Assembly: GCA_022842255.1 (NCBI GenBank)
Contig: JALHPW010000054.1
Location: 1 to 13,556, forward strand
Source of the DNA: Saprospiraceae bacterium
Lineage (GTDB): Bacteria > Bacteroidota > Bacteroidia > Chitinophagales > Saprospiraceae
Direction: 5' to 3'
DNA length: 13,556 nucleotides
Program-made: the position numbers and the translations under genes
The notes under the pieces: generated by a model
What the model was told of the DNA's origin: nothing
The model's database searches: none
What the model saw: the letters and a program-made list of their open reading frames with translations, nothing else
Shown: one piece after another, positions 6,816-13,556 of the stretch
Layout: every line of letters begins with the position of its first letter
Position numbering within the stretch: position 1 is the first letter of the stretch

Positions 6816-9800
6816 ATGAATTCTCCTTACCATATCTACCTCTCCTTCGATGCCGCTGATGCCCGCACGGCAGCCGATTTGCAGCGTCAACTGGCACTGG
6901 CCTTACAGCCCAATACGGTTGTTTTTTGGAATCGAAGTGCTGTGCCTACCGAGGCTTTTCGGGCCGAGGCAATGGCGTTTTTGGAGAAAAGCAATCTGTT
7001 TGTGGCGGTGCTTTCGATGCACTACGAAGACACCCCGGATGTGCGATGGGAGGCTGCCCAGGCCATCCAAACCCAACGCAGTCGCCCAGCGCTTCAAATC
7101 CTGAGCGTTCAGGCTCGGAGTGCGGCCATCCCGCCCGGATTTCATGCATTTCCTACAGCCTTGCCACCTGGCGAAACCATAGAAAACGAGGGTATTTCGC
7201 GCGACCGCCAATTGCTTCGGGCCACCAATACCGCAGTCAACGTAATGGCTGCCGCCCCGAAAAGCAATGACATCGGGATTGGCCATATCTCCTTGCCACT
7301 TAGCATTGAGGATGTGCGCGAACGTCTGTTGGCGCAAACCGACCGAATCAACCACGCGCCTTTGTTGGCGCTGTTGAAACGCCTGATTCGGGATGTTCAG
7401 GTGAAAAGAGGGGTTTTGGATGTTGAGGATTATTTTAAACAATTGCGTGAACAAACCCGGCTTTCGCAAATCAGCCTTGCCAAGTTAAAGGAGAAAGCTG
7501 CGCCTATTCAAGAAGACCTGTTCAACCTCATTGAACGACTGCAAGAAGAGGATTTGGTACAGGAATGGAGGCAGATTTTTATCCGGGATTACTATCGATT
7601 TGTAGGCGACAGTCGCGAGGACAGCACCGTGCCCCCGTTTTTTGTCCCGGTAGACGAAATCAATATCCCCGAAACCCTGAATTTGCCTGTCGGCCCAAGG
7701 GAGCAGGAATCTTTGGAGCAAATTGGACTGCTGTCTTTTGATCAAAAAAATGATTTTCGACGCAGCCTGCTGCTGGCAAAAGATGCGATGGCAGTAAAAA
7801 ATTACAGCCAGGCGTATGCGTATTGCGACCATGTACGAACCAAGGTCGACCCGCAGTCTGCCCAACTATACGAATACCTGCTCATCACTTTTTTGCAGAA
7901 AGAAACGGCCCTTCGAGCTATGCAGGATGCCGTAAACGGCAACGACCGGCTACTACAGTATGTCCTGCTTTTCGCCAGCAGGCTCCGCGATTATGAGCGC
8001 GAGGGCAAATGCCGCTCCAGTACCTCGCTCCACAACCTGGAAATCGCGTCGGAAGGTGTTTCGGATGCAGCGCTTCGGCTGTATCATGCCTTGCCCAACG
8101 ACCCACTTCGACATACTGGCAAACATGCAGAATCCGTGCCCGACAACCGCAGACCCCTGCGGGTTATTTTGGACAATACCTTGAAAGTGTGCCGGTTGGT
8201 GCATCCTTCGGAAGAGCTATTAGAAGCGGCCGTTATAGAATGTTGTGGGGGCGGCAAATGCCACTGGATAGAGCGGGTAGACGTGGTGAAGGACCAGTTT
8301 CAATTTGTGCCCAACGGGCATTTTGATTTACTGGGCGAAATCCATGAGCTTTTGGAGATGCTCCAAAACATGGAGGAGTCGCAAGACAACAAGATTGTGA
8401 AACACCGCGGATTGTTGCGCGAGGACCTGTATTTCAGCCTATTGGCCAAACGACAGGCGCTTGCTGCGCAAATTGCGGAGGATACGAAACGCCGCCGCCC
8501 GTTCACGGATGTGCGCGAGTCGGTGATTCGGTTTACCTACGCCTGTTTGTTGGGTGCAGAAATATTTACGGATTTGGATGAAAGGGGGCGCGGCAACTCC
8601 TTTTACCGCCTTGCACTCGAATATTTGTTGCCCGGACTTTTGGTTTCGCCAGTCCAGGTAGGAAGCGCAGATTTGCGTTGGTTTACATTGGATGCCCAGG
8701 GGGAGGTCGTCGCGCATCCTGATTGTGCAAACTATGGGTTTGATGTGTTGGGGATTGTGGAAAAAATCGTCCGCGATCATGCGGGTCATGCGGGCTGGCT
8801 CCAGGTACAACCCAACATCAAGCAAAGTGTGTACCTCCAATACATCGCCGATACCCAAGCCGAATGGGAAAACGTACAGGCGGGTCTTGCCTATACTGAT
8901 TTTCGGCGGATGGACGTATTGGATGCACGGCGCAAGCTGATTGATTGTCTAAATCGTTGGTTCACAGCTTATCGAGCTTTCCCCGAATTTTCGGGACAGG
9001 ATTTTCTAGACAATTGCATTCGGGAAATTTCGGGCGAAAACCTTTTGGGATGGCTTCAATTCGACGCGATGGGGCAATTGGCCACTTTGCCCGAAAGCCA
9101 GGCCCTTGGGTATGATGCGCAGGGTGAATTGCGTCAATTGCTTTCCTTGTCAACACGATATACAGAGGAGGACTTGCGATTGTCCGTTTCGGAGAATGTT
9201 TTCCAAAAGCAAATTTTGCCAGCCTATGAAGCCTTGAAAACCGGCGACGAAAGCCAGCGTATGGTTTGCGCGGGGCTGCTTCGTCAGGCGCTTTGGGCCT
9301 ACAAATTGCACCAGGATACCCGTTTTTTGGATTTTGTTTGGCGAGAGCTGTCTGAAGAGGTCAAGTTTCGCTGGGTGGATGTCACGAACGAAGGCCAGGA
9401 AATTCCATACAAACAAACCCCTGGTTTTGATCCGCTGGTGGTATTGCACGAACTTCATGCGAACCTGCCCAAGCGTTTTCGATTGTTCGAACTACGGGAG
9501 CGCGTGTCGACCCGTCGTCTGCGGGATGCGGAGGCGCGGTATTTTCACGAAATCAGTGAATTTCGACACGAAAACCGCTTGCCAGAACGCCAAGTAGCTG
9601 TGGAAATCATCCGAAAGATGAAGGGGCTTTACCATTATTTCCCGCAAGCGGAATTCCTGAAATTGCCGCTCGACGAACTCAATAAGCGGGGAAGGGTGCG
9701 TTGGAATGCCAACTTTCTTGGCGTGTTCCCGTTGCAGGAAAATCACTACGAAAACAGTTATTTCAATTTTGAATACAAATTTGAGCGCTACGAATTGAAG

Positions 9801-9863
9801 CGCTTGTTGGATAACCAGTTTGGTGAAATGCAGCGTGTACTGCGCGAAACTGGGGAATTGTGA
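6816..9863 (+). CDS. Large protein with N-terminal TIR-like domain and uncharacterised helical/TPR-like body
   Basis: 1015 residues from the ATG at 6816; a TTG 12 bases upstream is in frame but unneeded, since the domain begins at once. Residues 5-110 resemble a TIR domain: YHIYLSFDAAD, VVFWNRSAVP (35-44), FLEKSNLFVAVLSMHYED, and VRWEAAQAI with Trp78-Glu79 where TIR NADases carry the catalytic Glu. The BB-loop glycine of standard TIRs is not evident, so this is a divergent member. Residues about 162-262 are helical and charged. Residues about 306-400 look TPR-like (KNYSQAYAYCDHVRTKVD). A CCGGGKCH cluster sits at 476-483. The remaining 530 residues match no family I know, and no NTPase Walker motif was found. 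It has no signal peptide and no membrane segment, so it is probably cytosolic. It follows GH43 by 170 bp and ends directly against the convergent GT-C gene. Possible role: a TIR effector with its own sensor body. The TIR call is moderate; the function is unknown. Confidence 0.85.
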   Translation: MNSPYHIYLSFDAADARTAADLQRQLALALQPNTVVFWNRSAVPTEAFRAEAMAFLEKSNLFVAVLSMHYEDTPDVRWEAAQAIQTQRSRPALQILSVQARSAAIPPGFHAFPTALPPGETIENEGISRDRQLLRATNTAVNVMAAAPKSNDIGIGHISLPLSIEDVRERLLAQTDRINHAPLLALLKRLIRDVQVKRGVLDVEDYFKQLREQTRLSQISLAKLKEKAAPIQEDLFNLIERLQEEDLVQEWRQIFIRDYYRFVGDSREDSTVPPFFVPVDEINIPETLNLPVGPREQESLEQIGLLSFDQKNDFRRSLLLAKDAMAVKNYSQAYAYCDHVRTKVDPQSAQLYEYLLITFLQKETALRAMQDAVNGNDRLLQYVLLFASRLRDYEREGKCRSSTSLHNLEIASEGVSDAALRLYHALPNDPLRHTGKHAESVPDNRRPLRVILDNTLKVCRLVHPSEELLEAAVIECCGGGKCHWIERVDVVKDQFQFVPNGHFDLLGEIHELLEMLQNMEESQDNKIVKHRGLLREDLYFSLLAKRQALAAQIAEDTKRRRPFTDVRESVIRFTYACLLGAEIFTDLDERGRGNSFYRLALEYLLPGLLVSPVQVGSADLRWFTLDAQGEVVAHPDCANYGFDVLGIVEKIVRDHAGHAGWLQVQPNIKQSVYLQYIADTQAEWENVQAGLAYTDFRRMDVLDARRKLIDCLNRWFTAYRAFPEFSGQDFLDNCIREISGENLLGWLQFDAMGQLATLPESQALGYDAQGELRQLLSLSTRYTEEDLRLSVSENVFQKQILPAYEALKTGDESQRMVCAGLLRQALWAYKLHQDTRFLDFVWRELSEEVKFRWVDVTNEGQEIPYKQTPGFDPLVVLHELHANLPKRFRLFELRERVSTRRLRDAEARYFHEISEFRHENRLPERQVAVEIIRKMKGLYHYFPQAEFLKLPLDELNKRGRVRWNANFLGVFPLQENHYENSYFNFEYKFERYELKRLLDNQFGEMQRVLRETGEL

Positions 9864-11327
9864 TTAATCCTTCCTTCGCAACAGCACTGTAGAACTATGC
9901 TTCGACCGCATCACAATCTCATAGCGGTCCATGACGGGCTGTGCTGCTTCCGGGGATATGAGGTATAAAAACTCGTAATCATACCCCGGCGCCTGGTCTG
10001 AATGCCATGGTGCGAGTTGTACCAGCTGGTTGAAGCCTCTTGGGTCTTTTTCAACGTGGTACATGAAAGAATTGAGCAACAGCCAAGTAGCATCCAACGT
10101 GTATGGAGTCTGTCGCCCTTCCGTTTCCTTGGCCTTTTTGAGATAATCAAACACCTTGTAGGTATCTTGGTCGTGCCACCATTCATGACTTTCCCGCAAA
10201 TTGACGCACCGTGCCATATTGACGATGGCGATTGCCATCATGGGCGCCATAAAGCCCCAAGCCCATCGCGTGGAATGTTCCTGCATCCAGGCGGCAGTGA
10301 CGCCCATGGACAATGCAAAAAGGGGCCAGTAAAACAAGGCCAAACGGGGTTCCAGGTAGGGGGTCTTCGTGAGTTCGACTTGTACAACGTTGGTTAATAA
10401 GGCACCTGCCAGCAGTGCCACGGGTAAAAACCTCGGGTCGGAAGCCAGTACCCGATTTTTTTGAATCCACCGATAAAGTGCGACGAGGATGATGCCCACC
10501 GTAAAAATCACGGCCAGCCATGCCAGAATGTGCGCGCCGTCGTTGGGCAGGTATTGGTTTTTATGGATGGCCGTTCGCATGGATTTTTCGGCAGAAGAAA
10601 ACAGCGTTTCGAGCGGGTTCCAGTTTTTTAATTCGGAGTGCTTGCTCAATCGGGACAGCGGTACGTACAAAAATGCGGCGAACACCCCAAGTACCGAGAT
10701 TGCTAAACTCGTTTTTTGGAAAAACTGTAAAAACGAATTGCTTGCCTGTTTTGCCGAGAGAAAAGTCAGGCCAACCATAGGCACCAAAAACAGCAATAAG
10801 GTGAAATTGGCATACACTGCAAACCCTGCAAAGACGGCCGCGATGGCCAGGTGTTTTTTCTGGTGCCCTTGGGTGATAAACTGCCAGGAGTACCAAATGG
10901 AAAACATCATCAGGCCCATACCCAATCCATATCCACGGGCCACGGAGAAAAATTCGAGGCAGTAGGGTTGACCCAAAAGCATGGCATAGGCAAATACCTG
11001 TACCCAAAGATAGCCGGAGAGTTGCCGACAAAGCAAAATACCCGCCCATGCATACATTAGGGCTCCCATGAGCACCGGCAGTCGGAATATCATGGGGTGC
11101 CAACTCCACATGCTGGTCAAGGCCTTGATCAACAGGGTGTTAAGGATATGGTTGTTGGGGTTTGCATCACTTTTGAAGAAAAGGGTGTCAAAAACGCCCC
11201 GCGGTACATGGCTGATGGCGGTACTGCTCTCGTCAACCGTAATCGGGATAAACCAGGCCCGGATGAGGACGTAAGCCAAAAAAACGGCTGCCATGGCGCC
11301 CAGGATGATATTCGTTTTGCGATTCAT
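9864..11327 (-). CDS. GT-C fold integral-membrane glycosyltransferase (GT39-like)
   Basis: 487 residues, with about nine to eleven hydrophobic segments. The start is the ATG at 11327. The first membrane helix (about 7-27) is followed by ITVDESST with Asp32-Glu33, the position of the catalytic acidic residue in the first periplasmic loop of GT-C enzymes. The loop continues with SDANPNNHILNTLLIKAL, an NNH motif typical of GT39-like proteins, and then RLPVLMGALMYAW and SVARGYGLGMGLMM. The last 110 residues form a soluble tail. Such enzymes move a sugar from a polyprenyl-phosphate donor to an acceptor at the outer face of the inner membrane; donor and acceptor here are unknown. The GT2 gene at 3649 would make a suitable donor. 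The stop lies immediately next to the stop of the convergent TIR-like gene, with no spacer. A strong terminator 49 bases upstream of its start separates it from the haloperoxidase gene, so it needs its own promoter within that gap. Confidence 0.8.
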   Translation of the reverse strand: MNRKTNIILGAMAAVFLAYVLIRAWFIPITVDESSTAISHVPRGVFDTLFFKSDANPNNHILNTLLIKALTSMWSWHPMIFRLPVLMGALMYAWAGILLCRQLSGYLWVQVFAYAMLLGQPYCLEFFSVARGYGLGMGLMMFSIWYSWQFITQGHQKKHLAIAAVFAGFAVYANFTLLLFLVPMVGLTFLSAKQASNSFLQFFQKTSLAISVLGVFAAFLYVPLSRLSKHSELKNWNPLETLFSSAEKSMRTAIHKNQYLPNDGAHILAWLAVIFTVGIILVALYRWIQKNRVLASDPRFLPVALLAGALLTNVVQVELTKTPYLEPRLALFYWPLFALSMGVTAAWMQEHSTRWAWGFMAPMMAIAIVNMARCVNLRESHEWWHDQDTYKVFDYLKKAKETEGRQTPYTLDATWLLLNSFMYHVEKDPRGFNQLVQLAPWHSDQAPGYDYEFLYLISPEAAQPVMDRYEIVMRSKHSSTVLLRRKD

Positions 11328-11375
11328 GGGGCGAATATCTGCTTATTCATTTTTTGGAGGGAGAAATTGAGCAAT

Positions 11376-11407
11376 AAAAAACCGCCCGCGATTTGCATCG
11401 GGGCGGT
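11376..11407 (-). terminator. Intrinsic terminator after the haloperoxidase gene
   Basis: On the minus strand a hairpin with a 7-bp G/C-rich stem (ACCGCCC with GGGCGGT), extended by an inner CGAT/ATCG stem around a GCAA loop with one bulged C, is followed directly by a run of six T. It begins 29 bases after the stop of the haloperoxidase gene, so it should end the outer-membrane-protein/haloperoxidase transcript before the GT-C gene. Confidence 0.9.
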
Positions 11408-11435
11408 CATATTTTCAAAATCGTTTCTTAACCAA

Positions 11436-13004
11436 CTAGTTTGAGCCGTCGTTGCGGCCACGGGTGACCGCAAATTCACCCACTTTTGTGCCGTGTTCAA
11501 GTCCTTTTTCGCTGTCAAATCGGTAGTGGATGCACCCATAGATGCGAGAATCGGCGGCTTCTTGCGCCCAAGCCCGCAGCTCGCTTTCATTGCTAGGGAA
11601 CAGGTACGACAAAACCTCAGCAGCAGCACCAGAGAAGGTGGAGTGGCCGGATGCGTAGGCCGGAAAATTCGGGATACCCGTTCCCGTTGTGATGCTTGGG
11701 TCCACTTCAGTAGGTCGAGGGAGCATGTAGTAATATTTCGCCTCCCAACAAACGATTCCTGCATCTACCATAGCGGTATTCACCAATGCCATGGCACGTG
11801 CAGAGCGGATTTCATTGAATTCGTTTTCATAAATCAGATTGGCCGCACGACGATTCCAGTGGCCCGGTGGGGTGTAAGTGCCGGCTCCATCAGACCAAAA
11901 TGTGGTGATGCGTTGCTGTTCCCGGGTGCGGTTTTTGGAGAACCCGCGAAGCTCCTCCAAGGCTGCTTCAAATGCGGGCGTGCCCGGTTGCGGTGGGGCC
12001 ACTGGTCGGATGGCGGCTTTTGTTGCATCATCAAAGTTCCATGGCTTAACATTGCCAAAAGCAGGGAGCATGGGTGGGCGAACCGGGATGTCGAGGCTGT
12101 GCCATTGGGTGGTGAAACCACGCGCTGTAGCACTGTCACGTTGAGCTTGAAAGCCTGCCTGGTTGTTGGCCATGCCCATTCGGTCTTTTTTTGCCCATTC
12201 GTTGATGACATTTAGGGCAATAATACGGCCTAGGGAATCACCTGCGGAGAGGTCGCTTTGTACGTTTGCTCCTGCCCAAAGTCGGCTGTTTTTATGCTCT
12301 TCCGCTTTTGCGGTAACATTTGCCACTTCGCGGGGGAAGATAAATTTGATGATTTCACGGGAAGCAGCAGCCACTACCGCATCTTCAGAAGGATAGGATG
12401 GGAGGTCATTGGTAGGAATAATCGGTTGGATGTCCGTTGCGTTTTTATAAGGAGCCAAGCGGTTGTGCTGGAATTTGCGGTGCCAGCAAGCCACCAATGC
12501 GTCGTATTGGGCTACCGCCAAAAGTGCAAACATCCGTGAAGCTATCGGAGGGTTGGCAAAGGGCACGCGGGGGTATGCATCCGGATTGGCTGGGTCGAAT
12601 ACAAGGGGTGGGTAAACCGGGTTGCCAGTGGAATCGTACACATAGTTGGGTGGCACATTGTAGTTGGCGGCAAGTTCTCGGGCGATTTCGTGCCAACGAA
12701 GCACCCCATTTCCGCCCCACCAAATAGCGAGTTCTTTTTCCTCGGCAGTTGCGGATGCCATTTTTGCCCGCAGATTGTCGAGTTCGGTCAAATATGCAGC
12801 GGACCCGGCGGCCTCGGGGGTAGGGACAGCTGTCTTGTTGCTGTCGATGGGCAGGTAGGTTTTCCAATTGCCGGCATTGGCATCCAGACTAGTTTCAGCA
12901 TAAGGCTCGAAAGCCGGGTTTTCTGGCGGGTTTTTGTCGCATTGTGTGAAGGCGATCAGAAGGCCAAAGGCGGCCAACAAATGACTGATATTGATCTTTT
13001 TCAT
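11436..13004 (-). CDS. Vanadium-dependent haloperoxidase / PAP2-superfamily secreted lipoprotein
   Basis: 522 residues from the ATG at 13004. A longer frame from a TTG at 13067 exists, but MKKINISHLLAAFGLLIAF at 13004 is a clean signal sequence and is preferred. Cys21 in AFTQCDKN could be a lipidated Cys, though Gln before Cys is atypical. The C-terminal active site matches the vanadium chloroperoxidase pattern with matching spacing: Lys423 and Arg430 (KYYYMLPRP), Ser452-Gly453-His454 in FPAYASGHSTFSG, then Arg487 and His493 in SRIYGCIHYRFD. These residues bind vanadate or phosphate, so the enzyme could oxidise halides with peroxide or act as an acid phosphatase of the same fold. The FPAYxSGH and SRIxxxxHxRFD patterns favour the haloperoxidase branch. 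It sits 59 bp downstream of a beta-barrel protein gene on the same strand, probably one operon, and ends at a strong terminator. Location: envelope, probably outer-membrane anchored. Confidence 0.92.
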   Translation of the reverse strand: MKKINISHLLAAFGLLIAFTQCDKNPPENPAFEPYAETSLDANAGNWKTYLPIDSNKTAVPTPEAAGSAAYLTELDNLRAKMASATAEEKELAIWWGGNGVLRWHEIARELAANYNVPPNYVYDSTGNPVYPPLVFDPANPDAYPRVPFANPPIASRMFALLAVAQYDALVACWHRKFQHNRLAPYKNATDIQPIIPTNDLPSYPSEDAVVAAASREIIKFIFPREVANVTAKAEEHKNSRLWAGANVQSDLSAGDSLGRIIALNVINEWAKKDRMGMANNQAGFQAQRDSATARGFTTQWHSLDIPVRPPMLPAFGNVKPWNFDDATKAAIRPVAPPQPGTPAFEAALEELRGFSKNRTREQQRITTFWSDGAGTYTPPGHWNRRAANLIYENEFNEIRSARAMALVNTAMVDAGIVCWEAKYYYMLPRPTEVDPSITTGTGIPNFPAYASGHSTFSGAAAEVLSYLFPSNESELRAWAQEAADSRIYGCIHYRFDSEKGLEHGTKVGEFAVTRGRNDGSN

Positions 13005-13063
13005 TGAAAATGAATTTTTTTCGGTGTGGATTGGTACTTGGATGTTGTAGGAGGCCAATAGCT

Positions 13064-13556
13064 TCAATTTTGTTTTCCTACTTCCTCGTCCCCTTTTTTA
13101 TTGATGTCGAGGAAATAGGTTGCCCCGGCGGTCCAGGTCAGAGACTCCCCAACATTTCGACCGCTCAGCACCTGGCTTACGGTGGCCAACAGTCCCAATC
13201 GCTTAGTGACGAAATATTTAGCAAAAACACCTACCTGCCCAGCGGCCATTTTATTGCTCGCTTGTGGTGCCTCATTGTAGCGGATATCGTCGCCAGAAAG
13301 ACCCGTAAAGGCATCGTACCAAACCTCCGCTTGGTAGCGGGGTTTGATAAATCCAAGTCGCGCGGAATAATCGAACACGTTGGGTACAGGCATTTCATCG
13401 CTGTAAATCAACTGGTTATCAAAAATATATCCATTGTGGTCAATGGTTGTACTGCTTCTCCAGGTGTGCCCAGCTTGAGCGGTAACATACAGGCCGAAAT
13501 CTGCCGTGTAGTTCAGGATAGCTCGTAATGAAGCGGTTTGGCTGTGAAGCCGATGC
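13064..13556 (-). CDS. C-terminal part of an outer-membrane beta-barrel protein, 5' end beyond window
   Basis: The frame is open to the right edge and gives 163 residues ending at a TGA at 13064-13066. The visible part is a series of amphipathic beta strands with aromatic ends and alternating hydrophobic residues (ADFGLYVTAQAGHTWRSS, FDYSARLGFIKPRYQAEVW, AAGQVGVFAKYFVTKRLGLL, ESLTWTAGATYFLDI), the pattern of a transmembrane barrel, followed by a short charged tail (NKKGDEEVGKQN). No specific family can be named from this fragment; it may be a transporter-like or OmpP1-type barrel. The haloperoxidase start is 59 bp downstream on the same strand with no terminator between, so co-transcription is likely and the two products may work together at the outer membrane. 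Confidence 0.7.
   Translation of the reverse strand, partial: HRLHSQTASLRAILNYTADFGLYVTAQAGHTWRSSTTIDHNGYIFDNQLIYSDEMPVPNVFDYSARLGFIKPRYQAEVWYDAFTGLSGDDIRYNEAPQASNKMAAGQVGVFAKYFVTKRLGLLATVSQVLSGRNVGESLTWTAGATYFLDINKKGDEEVGKQN

Noticed and set aside
6903..7469. 188-codon minus-strand frame inside the TIR-like gene
   Set aside because: It lies wholly within the 1015-residue gene, and its translation shows no motif or plausible start context.
10489..10965. 158-codon plus-strand frame opposite the GT-C gene
   Set aside because: It is antisense to membrane-helix coding sequence and has no independent support.
11493..12215. 240-codon open frame on the plus strand opposite the haloperoxidase gene
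   Set aside because: It is antisense to a gene with a complete active-site signature; its translation is low-complexity and rich in Arg, Cys and Ser with no domain pattern.
13005..13067. 21-residue N-terminal extension of the haloperoxidase from a TTG at 13067
   Set aside because: The extension would put polar sequence before a clean signal peptide and overlap the stop region of the upstream gene; the ATG at 13004 is the better start.

Overview
The window looks like chromosomal DNA from a member of the Bacteroidota, most plausibly a Saprospiria-like lineage. The phylum inference rests on three things: two exact matches to the Bacteroidota sigma -7 box TAnnTTTG in the divergent region 2070-2290, A/T-rich leaders without clear Shine-Dalgarno sites, and the protein families present. 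The lineage below phylum is a guess. No rRNA, tRNA, CRISPR array, transposase, integrase or long repeat was seen.

Left part (1-3526): a divergent pair of signalling or defence-like genes. On the minus strand, running off the left edge, is a fusion of an N-terminal TIR domain, a short TPR-like segment, a charged coiled coil and an Hsp70/DnaK-type ATPase domain. On the plus strand is a 411-residue HD-phosphohydrolase fused to a membrane module resembling the Pycsar effector PycTM (DUF5706). About 220 bp separate the two starts and hold a candidate promoter for each.

Middle part (3649-6645): housekeeping or cell-surface genes. They are a polyprenol-phosphate mannose synthase-like GT2 enzyme, a convergent secreted coiled-coil protein of unknown function, and a secreted GH43 glycosidase with all three catalytic acids.

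Right part (6816-13556): first a 1015-residue protein that opens with a divergent TIR-like domain and continues into a long, mostly helical region I do not recognise. A convergent GT-C (GT39-like) membrane glycosyltransferase abuts it with no spacer. Then, on the minus strand, a vanadium-dependent haloperoxidase-type lipoprotein lies downstream of the 3' end of a beta-barrel outer-membrane protein that runs off the right edge. These last two are probably co-transcribed and end at a strong intrinsic terminator.

The unusual content is the cluster of TIR-Hsp70, HD-PycTM and TIR-large-protein genes within about 10 kb. TIR and PycTM modules are both known effector types of nucleotide-signalling anti-phage systems, but no cyclase or other signal-producing enzyme is visible here. 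Whether these genes form one system is an inference. The mannose-phosphate synthase and the GT-C enzyme could act in sequence (lipid-linked sugar donor, then its user), but they lie more than 5 kb apart.
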